A DNA stretch of 64,000 nucleotides from Bacillus sp. EAC (lineage in GTDB: Bacteria; Bacillota; Bacilli; Bacillales; Bacillaceae_G): NCBI RefSeq assembly GCF_002156875.1, contig NZ_NCSY01000004.1, positions 434,001 through 498,000 of the forward strand. Reading direction: 5' to 3'. Shown here piece by piece: positions 43,600 to 52,940 of this stretch. Below the pieces are notes generated by a model. The model was not told where the DNA came from. It did no database searches and was given only the letters and a program-made list of their open reading frames with translations. How positions within the stretch are numbered: the first letter of the stretch is position 1; every line of letters starts with the position of its first letter. The position numbers and the translations under genes were made by a program.

Positions 43600-44958
43600 A
43601 TGATTAGTTCAACGACTTCAAGTATTTATGATATCAAACAATTTGGAGCAATCGGCGATGGGGAACACAATAATACTAAAGCTATTTCGCTGGCTATTGA
43701 AGCATGTGGAGAAGCAGGCGGTGGGACTGTTTATGTGCCTGCCGGTCGATTCCTTACTGGAGCTGTCATTTTAAGAAGCAATGTTCATTTCTATTTAGAG
43801 GCTGGCTCTATTTTAGTATTCACCTCTGATCAAACAGATTACCCAATCTTACATTCTCGCTGGGAGGGGGTAACAAGGGAAGTTTACGCCTCTTGTATTT
43901 ATGCGGAAAATGCTGCAAATATTTCAGTAACCGGTTATGGCACGTTGGACGGCAGTGGGCATTATTGGTGGAACCTTTTTCAGAGAAAAGAAAATCAATA
44001 CCCACGGCCTAAGCTGATTGGTTTCGACCATTGTAAAAATGTCTTGATTTCAGGAGTGAAACTGATGAACTCCCCGAGCTGGACCGTTCATCCTCTCTGT
44101 TGTGAAGACGTCACGATCCACAATATTCGGATTCATAACCCAAGCGACTCCCCAAATACGGATGGGATTAATCCAGAATCCTGCCGAAACGTTCGCATTT
44201 CTGATTGTCATATTGACGTCGGTGATGACTGTATCGCCATTAAGGCAGGTACAGAGGAATCAACAGAACGTATTCCTTGTGAAAATATTACCATCACAAA
44301 TTGTACAATGGTTCATGGCCATGGCGGCATTGTGTTTGGAAGTGAGATGAGTGGAGATATCCGGAATGTCACAGTAAGCAATTGTATTTTTGAAGGAACA
44401 GACAGGGGCATCCGCCTGAAATCAAGACGAGGCCGGGGCGGTGTGATTGAAGATGTGCGTATCAATAATATTGTCATGAAGGGTGTCATCTGTCCTTTTA
44501 TTGCCAATTTGTATTACCACTGGGGTCCACGTGGCGAAGAAAAATATGTATGGGATAAAAATCCCTACCCGATTACAAAAGAAACACCTGTGTTTAGAAG
44601 GATCCATTTTGCCAATATAACGGCCCGTAACGTTAGTGCCGCAGCTGGTTTCTTATATGGTCTAGCCGAAATGTACGTGGAGGATATCACATTTGAAAAT
44701 GTTTCTGTGTCAATGGCCGAAGATGCCAAACCTGGGTTGCCCGCAATGATGGCGGACCTTGAACCAATGAAGCAAAGAGGTTTTTATTGCTGTAATGTTA
44801 AGGATATTCAATTCCATCGAGTAATAGTGAGCAATCATAAAGGGCCGGCTTTTTATGTGGAAAACGGAAATGATATTGAAATAGAAGGGTGTAAGTCCAA
44901 AAATAGCCGACCAACTGATCCGCTTATTATATTTAATAATGTAAGTAATATTCGATAG
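43600..44958 (+). CDS. Cytoplasmic GH28 polygalacturonase/oligogalacturonide hydrolase
   Basis: 452 aa with no signal peptide, so it probably acts on imported oligogalacturonides. It begins with the GH28 signature IKQFGAIGDGEHNNTKAI. Catalytic residues of the family are intact: Asp188 (NTDG), Asp209-Asp210 (GDDC), His241 (GHGG), Arg272 and Lys274 (RLK). GGAAGGTG precedes the ATG. It is a single-domain enzyme unlike the secreted GH28 upstream. A role in trimming oligomers after uptake by the ABC importer is inferred from location and lack of a signal. Rhamnogalacturonan-type substrates cannot be excluded. Confidence 0.9.
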   Translation: MISSTTSSIYDIKQFGAIGDGEHNNTKAISLAIEACGEAGGGTVYVPAGRFLTGAVILRSNVHFYLEAGSILVFTSDQTDYPILHSRWEGVTREVYASCIYAENAANISVTGYGTLDGSGHYWWNLFQRKENQYPRPKLIGFDHCKNVLISGVKLMNSPSWTVHPLCCEDVTIHNIRIHNPSDSPNTDGINPESCRNVRISDCHIDVGDDCIAIKAGTEESTERIPCENITITNCTMVHGHGGIVFGSEMSGDIRNVTVSNCIFEGTDRGIRLKSRRGRGGVIEDVRINNIVMKGVICPFIANLYYHWGPRGEEKYVWDKNPYPITKETPVFRRIHFANITARNVSAAAGFLYGLAEMYVEDITFENVSVSMAEDAKPGLPAMMADLEPMKQRGFYCCNVKDIQFHRVIVSNHKGPAFYVENGNDIEIEGCKSKNSRPTDPLIIFNNVSNIR

Positions 44959-45097
44959 TGAAATTCTATCAATTGTCTGTCCTGTTAAACAGAAAGCAGG
45001 CTCTATTTTTAAAATGTTACTCTATTAAAATATCAAAAATAGATTCAAAGAAATGAACAAAATATGAGTTTAAAAAAATGAATAGGGAGTGAGTATA

Positions 45098-47707
45098 TTG
45101 AAAGCGTTAACTAGAATCCGAAATGTTTTTCTTGCCCTTCTTTTCCTTTGTAGCAGCATACCAGCTACATTTGCTGAAGAAAAAGGCGGTAATGAGGAAG
45201 CAGTCCAAAGTGAGAATTTAGTGTGGCAAAGTGTTACATTTGGCCAGTCAACCGATTTGAATTTTGCCGCAAATGTTTTGCCAGAAAAAATAGGGACTAA
45301 CTATGCCTCACCAGAAAAGCCTGGCACCATTGAGGGGAAAATCACCTTGGAAAGCAGAGGAGGAAAGCTGGCTCCTGGGCACGATGGGTTGACATTTTAT
45401 TATACAAAGCTCAATCCTACTATCCATAATTTTGTCTTGGAAGCTGACATGACCATCGAACAGTTCGGTCCAGAAACAGGTGCCGGACCAAATGGTCAGG
45501 AAAGTGCAGGAATTATGGTCAGGGACACAATCGGTTCACCGCGACAAGACCCCATGATCCTTGGATATGAAGAAGTTCCGGCTGCTTCTAATATTTTTGG
45601 GGTCGGGATGATGCGTAATGGTGTAGCTCCTATATACAGGACGGGTGTTGTTTATCCATGGGGTAATCTCGGAAGTCAATTAAAAGCCTCTCCTTTTACA
45701 ACGGATTCAAAATACAAATTGCCTATTGGAACGCCCGTAAAGGTGAGGTTGGAGCGGACTGACACTGAATTTATTATGTCTGCTAGCTTCACTCATTTGG
45801 CGGAAGAAAAAACATTTGAACAAAGAGTAAAAGGAGCAGATCTTGTTCAAGTGATGGACAAGGATAATATGTATGTTGGTTTTTATGCATCCAGAAACGC
45901 CAAAATGATCATTCAGAATGCAAAGCTTACTCTTAGTGAGGCCCATACTGTGTCCACACCACCAATTGAGGCTGTTCAAGATAAACCGGCAATGAGCTTA
46001 CTTTCAGCACCGGAATCTGGTTCACAACAATATGACCTAAAAGCACTTGCCAATTATAACGGTACAATATCAGTAATAAAAGATGGGGAAGAAGTTGTCA
46101 GTTTGGCATCGGTCCAAAAAGATCAAGTATATTCGTTTAGTACCTTATTGAATAACGAAAGCACAGATTTTACCGTTACCTTTACACCAAGTGAAGGACC
46201 ATCAACTGCACCAATCACCAAGAATCTTACAGTAACCAAGAAAATTTATACAAATGGGGCAGGCTTGTTTGTATCACCAAATGGAACTAGTTCTGCTAAA
46301 GGAACAATCGATGATCCAGTAGACCTGGAGACAGGTATTAAATTTGCCATACCAGGTGAAATCATTTATATGCTAGAGGGTATCTATACCCCGTCGTCTA
46401 TCGTTAATATTAAGAAGGAAAATAGTGGTTCCAAAGAAAAAGTGAAAACATTAATGGCTTATAATGGCGAAAAAGTAGTCATCGATGGGCAAGGGAAACT
46501 TAGTAATGTTCTGCAATTAAATGGGGATTACTGGCACTTGTTTGGTATACAGATTACGAATGCTGCAACAGGCGGTATGCGGGTGAGTGGTGACCATAAT
46601 GTTGTCGAGCAAATGCTGTTCAATTATAACGGAGATACAGGTCTGCAAATTAGCGGCAGTGGTTCCAATCCGGTTTTATGGCCTAAGTATAATTTGATCT
46701 TAAATAGTGAATCACATGATAACCGTGACCTTTCCGACGAAAATGCAGACGGATTTGCGGCTAAGCTGGGTGTTGGTGTTGGAAATATCTTTAGAGGAAA
46801 CATTGCTCATAACAATATCGATGATGGCTGGGATTTATATAACCGGACAAATGAAGGTGCAAATATGCCGATTACACTTGAAGGAAACATTGCCTATGCA
46901 AACGGTAAACTGAGCAATGGCTATAACAAAGATGGTAACGCAGGTAATGGTTTTAAGCTCGGCGGCGAAGGATTGCCTGTCGCTCATGTTGTCCGGAACA
47001 ATATTGCCTTTGATAATAACATGGACGGTTTTACGGACAATTTTAATCCAGGTAAGATGGTGGTTGAAAATAACACAGCTTTTAATAATAAAAGATTTAA
47101 CTATATATTTCGAATCAACCCATACTTCAACGCTCAAGAGCAGGGGACTTTTAAAAACAATCTTTCCTATCGAACTGCTTCCGGTGCGGTAAAGGATTTT
47201 ATTTCAGGTAACAATGATCGTACTAATTACTTCTATGACGGAACCATAACATCCAACAGCGAGGGGAACATCGTTACTTCAAAAGACTTTGTTAGTCTTG
47301 AGATTCCAGGTAAGTTTGATAGAGATCTAGATGGAAACATTGTTTATGGCAGCTTCCTTCGTATTTCTCCTGATAGTTTCCTAAATAGTGCAGGTGCCAA
47401 TCATAGCTATGTTAGTGCACTGTCAGCAGATCCTGTGTCAATTAAGCTGGAAATCTCTCGAACTCTTAGGGAAAGGGAATCAGCTAAACTTTCTGTAGTT
47501 GCTAGATTCTTTGATGGCTCTGAAAAAGTTTTATCTTCAGGAATTCAATTCAAAACGGGAGATATCTCCATTGTTTCCGTAGACCGGGGAGGCAATCTTC
47601 TAGCCGGGGAGAAAGGAAAAACTTCTGTTACTGCATTTTACCATGGATTAGTGGCAAAGCTCGAAATCCATGTTAAACAAATGCCTCCGGGGTTAAAAAA
47701 AGGATAG
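45098..47707 (+). CDS. Secreted PL9-type pectate lyase (exo-polygalacturonate lyase-like)
   Basis: 869 aa from TTG 45098, with GGGAG 8 bases before it; a GTG at 45089 overlaps that site. The signal peptide ends TFAEE (~26). Residues ~35-290 look like a concanavalin-type beta-sandwich; from ~395 the parallel beta-helix starts with the PL9-like LFVSPNGTSSAKGTIDDPVD. The NADGFAAKLG segment (Lys556) and the NNIDDGWDLY and NNMDGFTDNF repeats match the calcium-binding and catalytic region of PL9 lyases, where a Lys is the base; the assignment of Lys556 is by motif only. A C-terminal Big-2-like domain (~770-860) follows. It cleaves polygalacturonate by beta-elimination, giving unsaturated products that the downstream GH105 enzyme can open. 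Confidence 0.88.
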   Translation: MKALTRIRNVFLALLFLCSSIPATFAEEKGGNEEAVQSENLVWQSVTFGQSTDLNFAANVLPEKIGTNYASPEKPGTIEGKITLESRGGKLAPGHDGLTFYYTKLNPTIHNFVLEADMTIEQFGPETGAGPNGQESAGIMVRDTIGSPRQDPMILGYEEVPAASNIFGVGMMRNGVAPIYRTGVVYPWGNLGSQLKASPFTTDSKYKLPIGTPVKVRLERTDTEFIMSASFTHLAEEKTFEQRVKGADLVQVMDKDNMYVGFYASRNAKMIIQNAKLTLSEAHTVSTPPIEAVQDKPAMSLLSAPESGSQQYDLKALANYNGTISVIKDGEEVVSLASVQKDQVYSFSTLLNNESTDFTVTFTPSEGPSTAPITKNLTVTKKIYTNGAGLFVSPNGTSSAKGTIDDPVDLETGIKFAIPGEIIYMLEGIYTPSSIVNIKKENSGSKEKVKTLMAYNGEKVVIDGQGKLSNVLQLNGDYWHLFGIQITNAATGGMRVSGDHNVVEQMLFNYNGDTGLQISGSGSNPVLWPKYNLILNSESHDNRDLSDENADGFAAKLGVGVGNIFRGNIAHNNIDDGWDLYNRTNEGANMPITLEGNIAYANGKLSNGYNKDGNAGNGFKLGGEGLPVAHVVRNNIAFDNNMDGFTDNFNPGKMVVENNTAFNNKRFNYIFRINPYFNAQEQGTFKNNLSYRTASGAVKDFISGNNDRTNYFYDGTITSNSEGNIVTSKDFVSLEIPGKFDRDLDGNIVYGSFLRISPDSFLNSAGANHSYVSALSADPVSIKLEISRTLRERESAKLSVVARFFDGSEKVLSSGIQFKTGDISIVSVDRGGNLLAGEKGKTSVTAFYHGLVAKLEIHVKQMPPGLKKG

Positions 47708-47719
47708 TTTAATGGAATT

Positions 47720-47749
47720 GAAGGCAGCTGCTCGCGGCTGCCTTCTTTG
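47720..47749 (+). terminator. Hairpin terminator after the PL9 gene
   Basis: Perfect 9-bp GC-rich stem GAAGGCAGC / GCTGCCTTC followed by TTTGTTG. Confidence 0.75.
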
Positions 47750-47830
47750 TTGTCAACGTTTTAGCAATATTTTAAAAATTATGAATATCTAAAAAAAACA
47801 AACAAACAGCTAAAGATATTGAATTCTTAC

Positions 47831-47844
47831 TGTAAGCGTTTTCG
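47831..47844 (+). promoter_or_regulatory. cre-like site before the ABC importer operon
   Basis: TGTAAGCGTTTTCG matches TGWAANCGNTNWCA except the last base. It lies 36 bases before the first permease start, a position suiting CcpA repression. Confidence 0.55.
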
Positions 47845-47879
47845 GTTAAAATGAAAAACAAGAAGGGAGGATCCATTCA

Positions 47880-48827
47880 ATGAATCTTATACAAAAGCTG
47901 GAAGCATCAGTAGTTTCTACTGAGAAAAAGAAACCAATCAAAAAATATAAATTACAAAAATGGATTCCTTATTTATTTATTTTGCCATCAACACTAATGA
48001 TTGTTATCTTTTTATTCTATCCGATTGGGACGGTGTTTTACTACAGTCTCCAGAATTATGATATTTCCGCTCCCTTTTATAACGGTTTTGCCGGGATAGA
48101 CAATTTCAAAAGGATTTTTACAGAGGATACTTTATTTCTTCCAAGTTTGCTAACCTCTTTTAAATGGGTGGTTTCTCAGGTAGGCTTACAACTAATTTTG
48201 GGCTTAATTGCAGCACTCCTTCTCAATCAAAAATTTAAGTTTAGAGGGATGATTAGAGCGGCTGCTTTTATTCCGTGGGCGATCTCGGGTGTGTTAGCCT
48301 CTGTAATATGGTCACTAATGTTTAATGAACATATGGGTGTTATCAATGATCTTTTCATCAGATTAGGGATTATTAGTGAAAGCAAGGCATGGCTTGCTGG
48401 TAGCACTACTGCTTTTATATCGGTCGTTATTGCTGAGTTATGGAGAGGGATTCCTTTCTTTACCATTACCTTACTTGCTTCACTTCAAAGTATTCCGGAA
48501 GAACTTTATGAAGCGGCAAAGATGGATGGTGCAGGTAGAGTGAAATCGTTCTTATATGTGACACTGCCGTCTTTGAAAAATACAATTGTCCTGACAACTT
48601 TACTACGTGTGATATGGGAGTTTAATAATGTTGATCTTCTTTTCAACCTCACTGGCGGAGGGCCAGCACACAGTACTACAACCTTGACAATGTACATAGC
48701 TGAACAAGCAGTTCACGGATCAAATTTTGGATATGGGTCAGCACTAACTGTTGTTGCCTTTGGTATATTACTATTTTTTGCCATCATCTATTTACGAATT
48801 ACGAGATATGATAGGGAGGGGAATTAA
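47880..48827 (+). CDS. ABC sugar importer permease, MalF/LplB type
   Basis: 315-aa inner membrane subunit with about six membrane segments and the EAA-loop pattern (EELYEAAKMDGAGRVKSFLYVTLPSL) that contacts the ATPase. AGGGAGG lies 9 bases before the ATG. It forms an operon with the MalG-type permease (one base between genes) and the binding protein downstream. In this locus the probable cargo is oligogalacturonides or digalacturonate. No ATPase gene is present; CUT1 importers of Bacillus commonly share a genomic MsmX-type ATPase. Confidence 0.92.
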   Translation: MNLIQKLEASVVSTEKKKPIKKYKLQKWIPYLFILPSTLMIVIFLFYPIGTVFYYSLQNYDISAPFYNGFAGIDNFKRIFTEDTLFLPSLLTSFKWVVSQVGLQLILGLIAALLLNQKFKFRGMIRAAAFIPWAISGVLASVIWSLMFNEHMGVINDLFIRLGIISESKAWLAGSTTAFISVVIAELWRGIPFFTITLLASLQSIPEELYEAAKMDGAGRVKSFLYVTLPSLKNTIVLTTLLRVIWEFNNVDLLFNLTGGGPAHSTTTLTMYIAEQAVHGSNFGYGSALTVVAFGILLFFAIIYLRITRYDREGN

Positions 48828-48828
48828 C

Positions 48829-49662
48829 ATGAATAAACAAAAAAGAATTGACCGGCTTCTGACATTTAATCTGCCGCTCCTGGTTATGCTTGCTTTTACT
48901 CTCTTTCCGTTATACTGGACTATTAATACGGCTTTCAAGCATGAAGGAGATATCGTCAAGCGGCCGCTTGGATACATACCAGCCTCGCCGACAATCGATA
49001 ATTTCGTTAGTGCATGGACAAATGTAGGGTTTTCAACCTATTTTAAAAATAGTTTAATAGTTGGTGTATGTACAGTTTTTATAGTTTTAATACTATCAAC
49101 ATTATCAGGCTATGCCTTAAGCAGATACAAGTTTAAGGGGAAGCGCGCATTCCTTCTTATGCTTTTATGCACGCAGTTTATTCCAAGGTCAATGTTGATT
49201 ATTCCTTTGTTTATTATTTTTAAGCATATGGGATTAATCAGTAACCCGCTATCATTAATTATTACCTATGCGGCTGTTGAGATCCCGTTTACGACAGTGT
49301 TAATGAATGGTTTTATATCAAATGTTCCTCGAGAATTAGAAGAAGCGGCGATGGTAGATGGCTGTAACAAGTTGCAGGCAATCCGCTATGTCATCTTCCC
49401 GCTCCTAATTCCAGGGATCGTTGCAACAAGTGTATTTACCTTCATTTACACTTGGAATGAATTTTTGATTGCCTTGATGCTGACAAATCAGCAGGGCAAG
49501 TTTACACTTCCAGTTGGACTCAGCTATATGATGGGTGAATTCAATATTAACTATGGTGCTCTAGCGGCCGGCAGTGTAATCGCTTTAATTCCAACAGTGC
49601 TAATGTTTGCCTATGCTCAAAAGCATCTGGTTAATGGCATGGGTGGAGCCGTTAAAGGATAA
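48829..49662 (+). CDS. ABC sugar importer permease, MalG/AraQ type
   Basis: 277 aa from ATG 48829, one base after the previous stop, with AGGGAGGGG before it; longer upstream frames overlap the first permease and are not used. About six membrane segments, with EAA loop EELEEAAMVDGCNKLQAIRY. Partner of the MalF-type permease; together they form the channel of a CUT1-family importer. Function in pectin-oligomer uptake is inferred from the flanking genes. Confidence 0.92.
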   Translation: MNKQKRIDRLLTFNLPLLVMLAFTLFPLYWTINTAFKHEGDIVKRPLGYIPASPTIDNFVSAWTNVGFSTYFKNSLIVGVCTVFIVLILSTLSGYALSRYKFKGKRAFLLMLLCTQFIPRSMLIIPLFIIFKHMGLISNPLSLIITYAAVEIPFTTVLMNGFISNVPRELEEAAMVDGCNKLQAIRYVIFPLLIPGIVATSVFTFIYTWNEFLIALMLTNQQGKFTLPVGLSYMMGEFNINYGALAAGSVIALIPTVLMFAYAQKHLVNGMGGAVKG

Positions 49663-49737
49663 TGCAGGGTTTTATCAAAGGGCTGTGTAAGGTCACAGCC
49701 TTTAAAAACATATAACAAATCATAGAGGGGGATTTTT

Positions 49738-51063
49738 GTGTACAAAAAGTTTTGGAAAACAGTTGCCACTACTTCAATGGCTGCTTCATTACTACTTGCA
49801 GGCTGCGGTAAAGAAGTAACCATAAAGGAAAAGAAAGCAGATCCAAATGAAAAAATTACGTTATCGTTTTGGGATGAAAATGCAGGTCCTCAGCGTACAC
49901 CAATCTGGGAAGAATTAATCAAACGATTTGAAGAGAAAAACCCTAACATTCACGTTGAATATGTCGGGCTTCCAAAGGACTCTGCAAAAGCGAAGTACGA
50001 TGCATCTATCGCTGCAGAGGATACCCCTGACGTGGGCAGTGTGCAGACGAGCTGGCTTCCAGAATTTGCGTTGAGAGATGCATTGCTGCCTTTAGATTCC
50101 GATTTCGAAAATTGGGAAGATAAAGACAAGATTAATAAAGGTGCAATCGAGTTTAACAAGGAAATCGTTTTTGACAACAAGTTATACGGCATTCCATATA
50201 CACAAAACCTTGATATCCTTTGGGTTCGTCCCGACTGGTTCAAGGAAAAGGGGACAAAAGTTCCTGAGACATGGGATGAGTTCTTCACTGCTATTAAACA
50301 GCAAACAGATAAAGCAAGTAAACACTATGGCTATACCATCCGCGGTGGAGCTGGCGGTTCTTTCCAATTACAACGTTTAATGTATGCATACTCGGGTGAA
50401 AAAGACTACATTAAAGATGGTAAAAGTACAATCAACAACAAAAAGCATGTTGAGTTTTTGAAGAAGTATTTTGACTTATATAAAAAATATACACCGCAAA
50501 GTGATATCACAAACGGTTACAAAGAAATGATTGCTGGATTCGATACAGGGGCAGTTGCTATGGTTCAGCATAACATTGGTTCTTTTGGCGAACATAAAGA
50601 GGCACTACAGCCAGATCAGTTCCAAGCAATCCCACTTCCAAAAACGACTGATGGCAAATATGAGGCAGAAGGCGGAAACACCATCGGAATCAGTGTATTT
50701 AAAACGACAAAACACCCAGAAGCAGCATGGAAATTGACAGCATTCCTAAATTCAAAGGACAGTCAATCTTACTGGAACCAGCAGGTAGGGCAGATTCCTA
50801 CGAATTCTGATGTATTAAATGAACAATGGGTAAAGGATTCTCCACATATTCAAACAGCATTTAAAGTTTATGATGATCCGAATACTATACTTTACAAGCC
50901 ACCATTCTATTTACCTGAATACCGATCCATTCTTGATACAGTAGTTGATCCAGGAACACAGGCTGTAATGAGTGGAAAAATGACGGTAGAAGAATTCCTT
51001 GATCAGTGGGCAAAAGCAATTGAAGACGCTCAAAAGAAATACGATGAGCATTTCAAAAAATAA
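49738..51063 (+). CDS. Extracellular sugar-binding lipoprotein of the ABC importer
   Basis: 441 aa from GTG 49738 (AGAGGGGGA before it). The signal peptide has lipobox LLAGC, Cys22 being the lipidated residue. The body matches family 1 solute-binding proteins (ITLSFWDENAGP near the start; a conserved EGGNTIGISVF segment). It would capture galacturonide oligomers outside the membrane and deliver them to the two permeases encoded just upstream. A perfect terminator follows, closing the importer operon. Confidence 0.92.
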   Translation: MYKKFWKTVATTSMAASLLLAGCGKEVTIKEKKADPNEKITLSFWDENAGPQRTPIWEELIKRFEEKNPNIHVEYVGLPKDSAKAKYDASIAAEDTPDVGSVQTSWLPEFALRDALLPLDSDFENWEDKDKINKGAIEFNKEIVFDNKLYGIPYTQNLDILWVRPDWFKEKGTKVPETWDEFFTAIKQQTDKASKHYGYTIRGGAGGSFQLQRLMYAYSGEKDYIKDGKSTINNKKHVEFLKKYFDLYKKYTPQSDITNGYKEMIAGFDTGAVAMVQHNIGSFGEHKEALQPDQFQAIPLPKTTDGKYEAEGGNTIGISVFKTTKHPEAAWKLTAFLNSKDSQSYWNQQVGQIPTNSDVLNEQWVKDSPHIQTAFKVYDDPNTILYKPPFYLPEYRSILDTVVDPGTQAVMSGKMTVEEFLDQWAKAIEDAQKKYDEHFKK

Positions 51064-51072
51064 ACATTAAAA

Positions 51073-51113
51073 ATAAAGCCGTCTAGAATTACTTTCGAGA
51101 CGGCTTTATCTCT
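51073..51113 (+). terminator. Rho-independent terminator of the ABC importer operon
   Basis: Perfect 12-bp stem ATAAAGCCGTCT / AGACGGCTTTAT, 13-base loop. Confidence 0.85.
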
Positions 51114-51132
51114 TCTATAGAAGGCTAATAGT

Positions 51133-51408
51133 TTGATAGGCAAAGAAATTCCCGCTGAGATAAAACAAAACGTGGAAGTGAAGACTGGTAATACAGTTAT
51201 ACGTTATCTTCTGATGGCTCAAACAACTATCATTTTTATTTTGTATACAATGCATTCACCTTGGTGGACGAAGAAATTTTCTTTCTCTTTGACCGCTCTT
51301 CAAGGGCTTCGCGAAGGGGATAGAATCTATATTCCTTCTAACACCTTACACGGTGTGAATGTCCTGGAGGACGAATCTATTATTTTAGATATCTTTGCTC
51401 CACAGTGA
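51133..51408 (+). pseudogene. kdgF: Decayed KdgF-like cupin (pectin degradation protein)
   Basis: The 91 codons begin IGKEIPAEIKQNVEVKTGN, like KdgF, the cupin that converts unsaturated galacturonate to its linear keto form. They end YIPSNTLHGVN...LDIFAPQ, also like KdgF. The middle is damaged: where intact proteins have an APGG-x-TKKHSH metal-binding motif, this reads SPWWTKKFSFS, losing both His, and about 20 residues including the EVVYVLEGE strand are missing. The start is TTG with a poor ribosome binding site. The protein cannot bind metal in the normal way, so it is probably non-functional. Confidence 0.7.
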
Positions 51409-51450
51409 AACGATTTTCTTAAAAAATCGGAAAAAACAGGAGGTACGATC

Positions 51451-52566
51451 ATGAGTTATTCAGAAACAAAAACAACAAATGTTACTGCAGAGATTGCTTT
51501 AACGATGGCTGAAAAAGCATCAAGGACATTGATGAGAACTTATACACCGGAAGAATTGCCACCGGCAAATGTGTGGCATTATCATCAGGGAGTTTACCTT
51601 TACGGGATGCAGCGAGTTTGGGAGAAAACTCAAAATCAAGAGTTCTTTGACTATCTTAAAAGGTATATTGATAATCTCCTAGATGAAGAAGGTAATTTCC
51701 TGTTTGATCGGGACCAGCTGGACTCTATTCAAGTAGGGATATTGTTATTTCCTTTGTTGAAAGAGACGAAGGATCAACGTTATAGGAAAGCAGCCGATAA
51801 ATTAAAACATTTATTCCATACCTTGAACAAGACAAAAGAAGGCGGTTTCTGGCATAAAGACAAATATCCTTATCAAATGTGGCTGGACGGTTTATTTATG
51901 GCTGGACCTTTTGCTTTGATGTATCAGAATGCTTTTAACGAACAAGGATTAGACGATATGGTCTTATACCAGGAAAAGCTCATGCGAAAAAATATGAAAG
52001 ATGAAAATTCATTCCTTCTATACCATGCTTACGATGAAAGTAGAAAGATGCCTTGGGCAAATCCTGAGACTGGTTGCTCACCGGAATTCTGGGGACGCTC
52101 GGTCGGCTGGTACGGCACGGCGCTGATTGATATCCTCGACCTTCTTTCAAATGATCATAGCGGAAGAGGAGAATTAATATCGTCTTTACAAAGTCTTATC
52201 AAATGCCTTGTAGGCTATCAGGACGAAAAAACGGGTTTATGGTATCAAATTGTGGACAAAGGAAGCCAAGCTGATAATTGGCTAGAATCATCGTGCTCCA
52301 GCTTATTTGTTTATACAATTGCAAGGGCAGTTGAAAAGGGCTACGTGGGTAAAGAAAACCTTGAAGCTGCAATCAAAGGATACCAAGGATTATTAAATGA
52401 GATGATTAAAGTCGATGGTGAATCACTGACGATGAAAGGAATCTGTATCGGAACTTCTGCAGGTGTGTATGACTATTACGTTTCTCGTCCAGTGTCCGAA
52501 AATGACCTTCATGGTGTTGGTGCTTTTATTTTAGCCAGTATGGCACTAGTAAATATCATTAAGTAA
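51451..52566 (+). CDS. GH105 unsaturated (rhamno)galacturonyl hydrolase (YteR/YesR-like)
   Basis: 371-aa cytoplasmic enzyme; AGGAGG before the ATG. It folds as an (alpha/alpha)6 barrel. Family motifs are WHYHQGVYLYGM (~43), YQMWLDGLFMAGPF with catalytic-candidate Asp146 (matching Asp143 of YteR), and PEFWGRSVGWYG. It hydrates and removes the 4,5-unsaturated uronate left by lyases, giving free sugars and 5-keto-4-deoxyuronate. It fits with the PL9 lyase and the importer: lyase outside, import, then GH105 inside. Choice between galacturonan and rhamnogalacturonan products cannot be made from sequence. Confidence 0.9.
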   Translation: MSYSETKTTNVTAEIALTMAEKASRTLMRTYTPEELPPANVWHYHQGVYLYGMQRVWEKTQNQEFFDYLKRYIDNLLDEEGNFLFDRDQLDSIQVGILLFPLLKETKDQRYRKAADKLKHLFHTLNKTKEGGFWHKDKYPYQMWLDGLFMAGPFALMYQNAFNEQGLDDMVLYQEKLMRKNMKDENSFLLYHAYDESRKMPWANPETGCSPEFWGRSVGWYGTALIDILDLLSNDHSGRGELISSLQSLIKCLVGYQDEKTGLWYQIVDKGSQADNWLESSCSSLFVYTIARAVEKGYVGKENLEAAIKGYQGLLNEMIKVDGESLTMKGICIGTSAGVYDYYVSRPVSENDLHGVGAFILASMALVNIIK

Positions 52567-52587
52567 TAAATTAACGAAGAGTTCTGG

Positions 52588-52790
52588 ATGAGAAAAACAT
52601 TCAGAAGTCTTTTAGTGGTCTCTTTGTTGGCAATGATTATTTCCTAGGTTTCAGCATTTTCGCCAGAGTTGGGAAGAGAAGTTCTTTCACCGAAGGATGG
52701 CTTGGAACTATTCTTATATACAAGAATGATCCGACACAAGCAGTCCCGGTGCTGGTAAAAGCTAAGGCGGGTATTGGAATATTAAAATAG
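52588..52790 (+). pseudogene. PL1-type pectate lyase, internally deleted remnant
   Basis: From ATG 52588 the frame encodes a signal-peptide-like MRKTFRSLLVVSLLAMIIS, a stop, then VSAFSPELGREVLSPKDG, the mature N-terminus of Bacillus PL1 pectate lyases. After about ten unrelated codons a different frame (~52724-52790) encodes KNDPTQAVPVLVKAKAGIGI, like the PL1 C-terminus, and a stop. The ~300 residues between are gone. It is a secreted lyase lost by stop and deletion. Confidence 0.7.
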
Positions 52791-52797
52791 GTGGTAA

Positions 52798-52824
52798 AGA
52801 ACCCATAAAATTATTATGGGTTCT
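52798..52824 (+). terminator. Hairpin after the PL1 remnant
   Basis: Perfect 11-bp stem AGAACCCATAA / TTATGGGTTCT, 5-base loop, no strong T-run. Confidence 0.55.
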
Positions 52825-52940
52825 AGCTGTTAATTCATGGAAGTTTTTGAATGCGAAAGAAGAACCATTTACTAGTCTAGAAAAATAATGTATTTTTAAT
52901 ATTAAGATTATAGTAGAAAAGAAATGGAGAGGGGGGTGAT

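Noticed and set aside
48751-48828. Upstream in-frame extension of the MalG-type permease
   Set aside because: It overlaps the end of the first permease by 77 bases and lacks a ribosome binding site; ATG 48829 has AGGGAGGGG.
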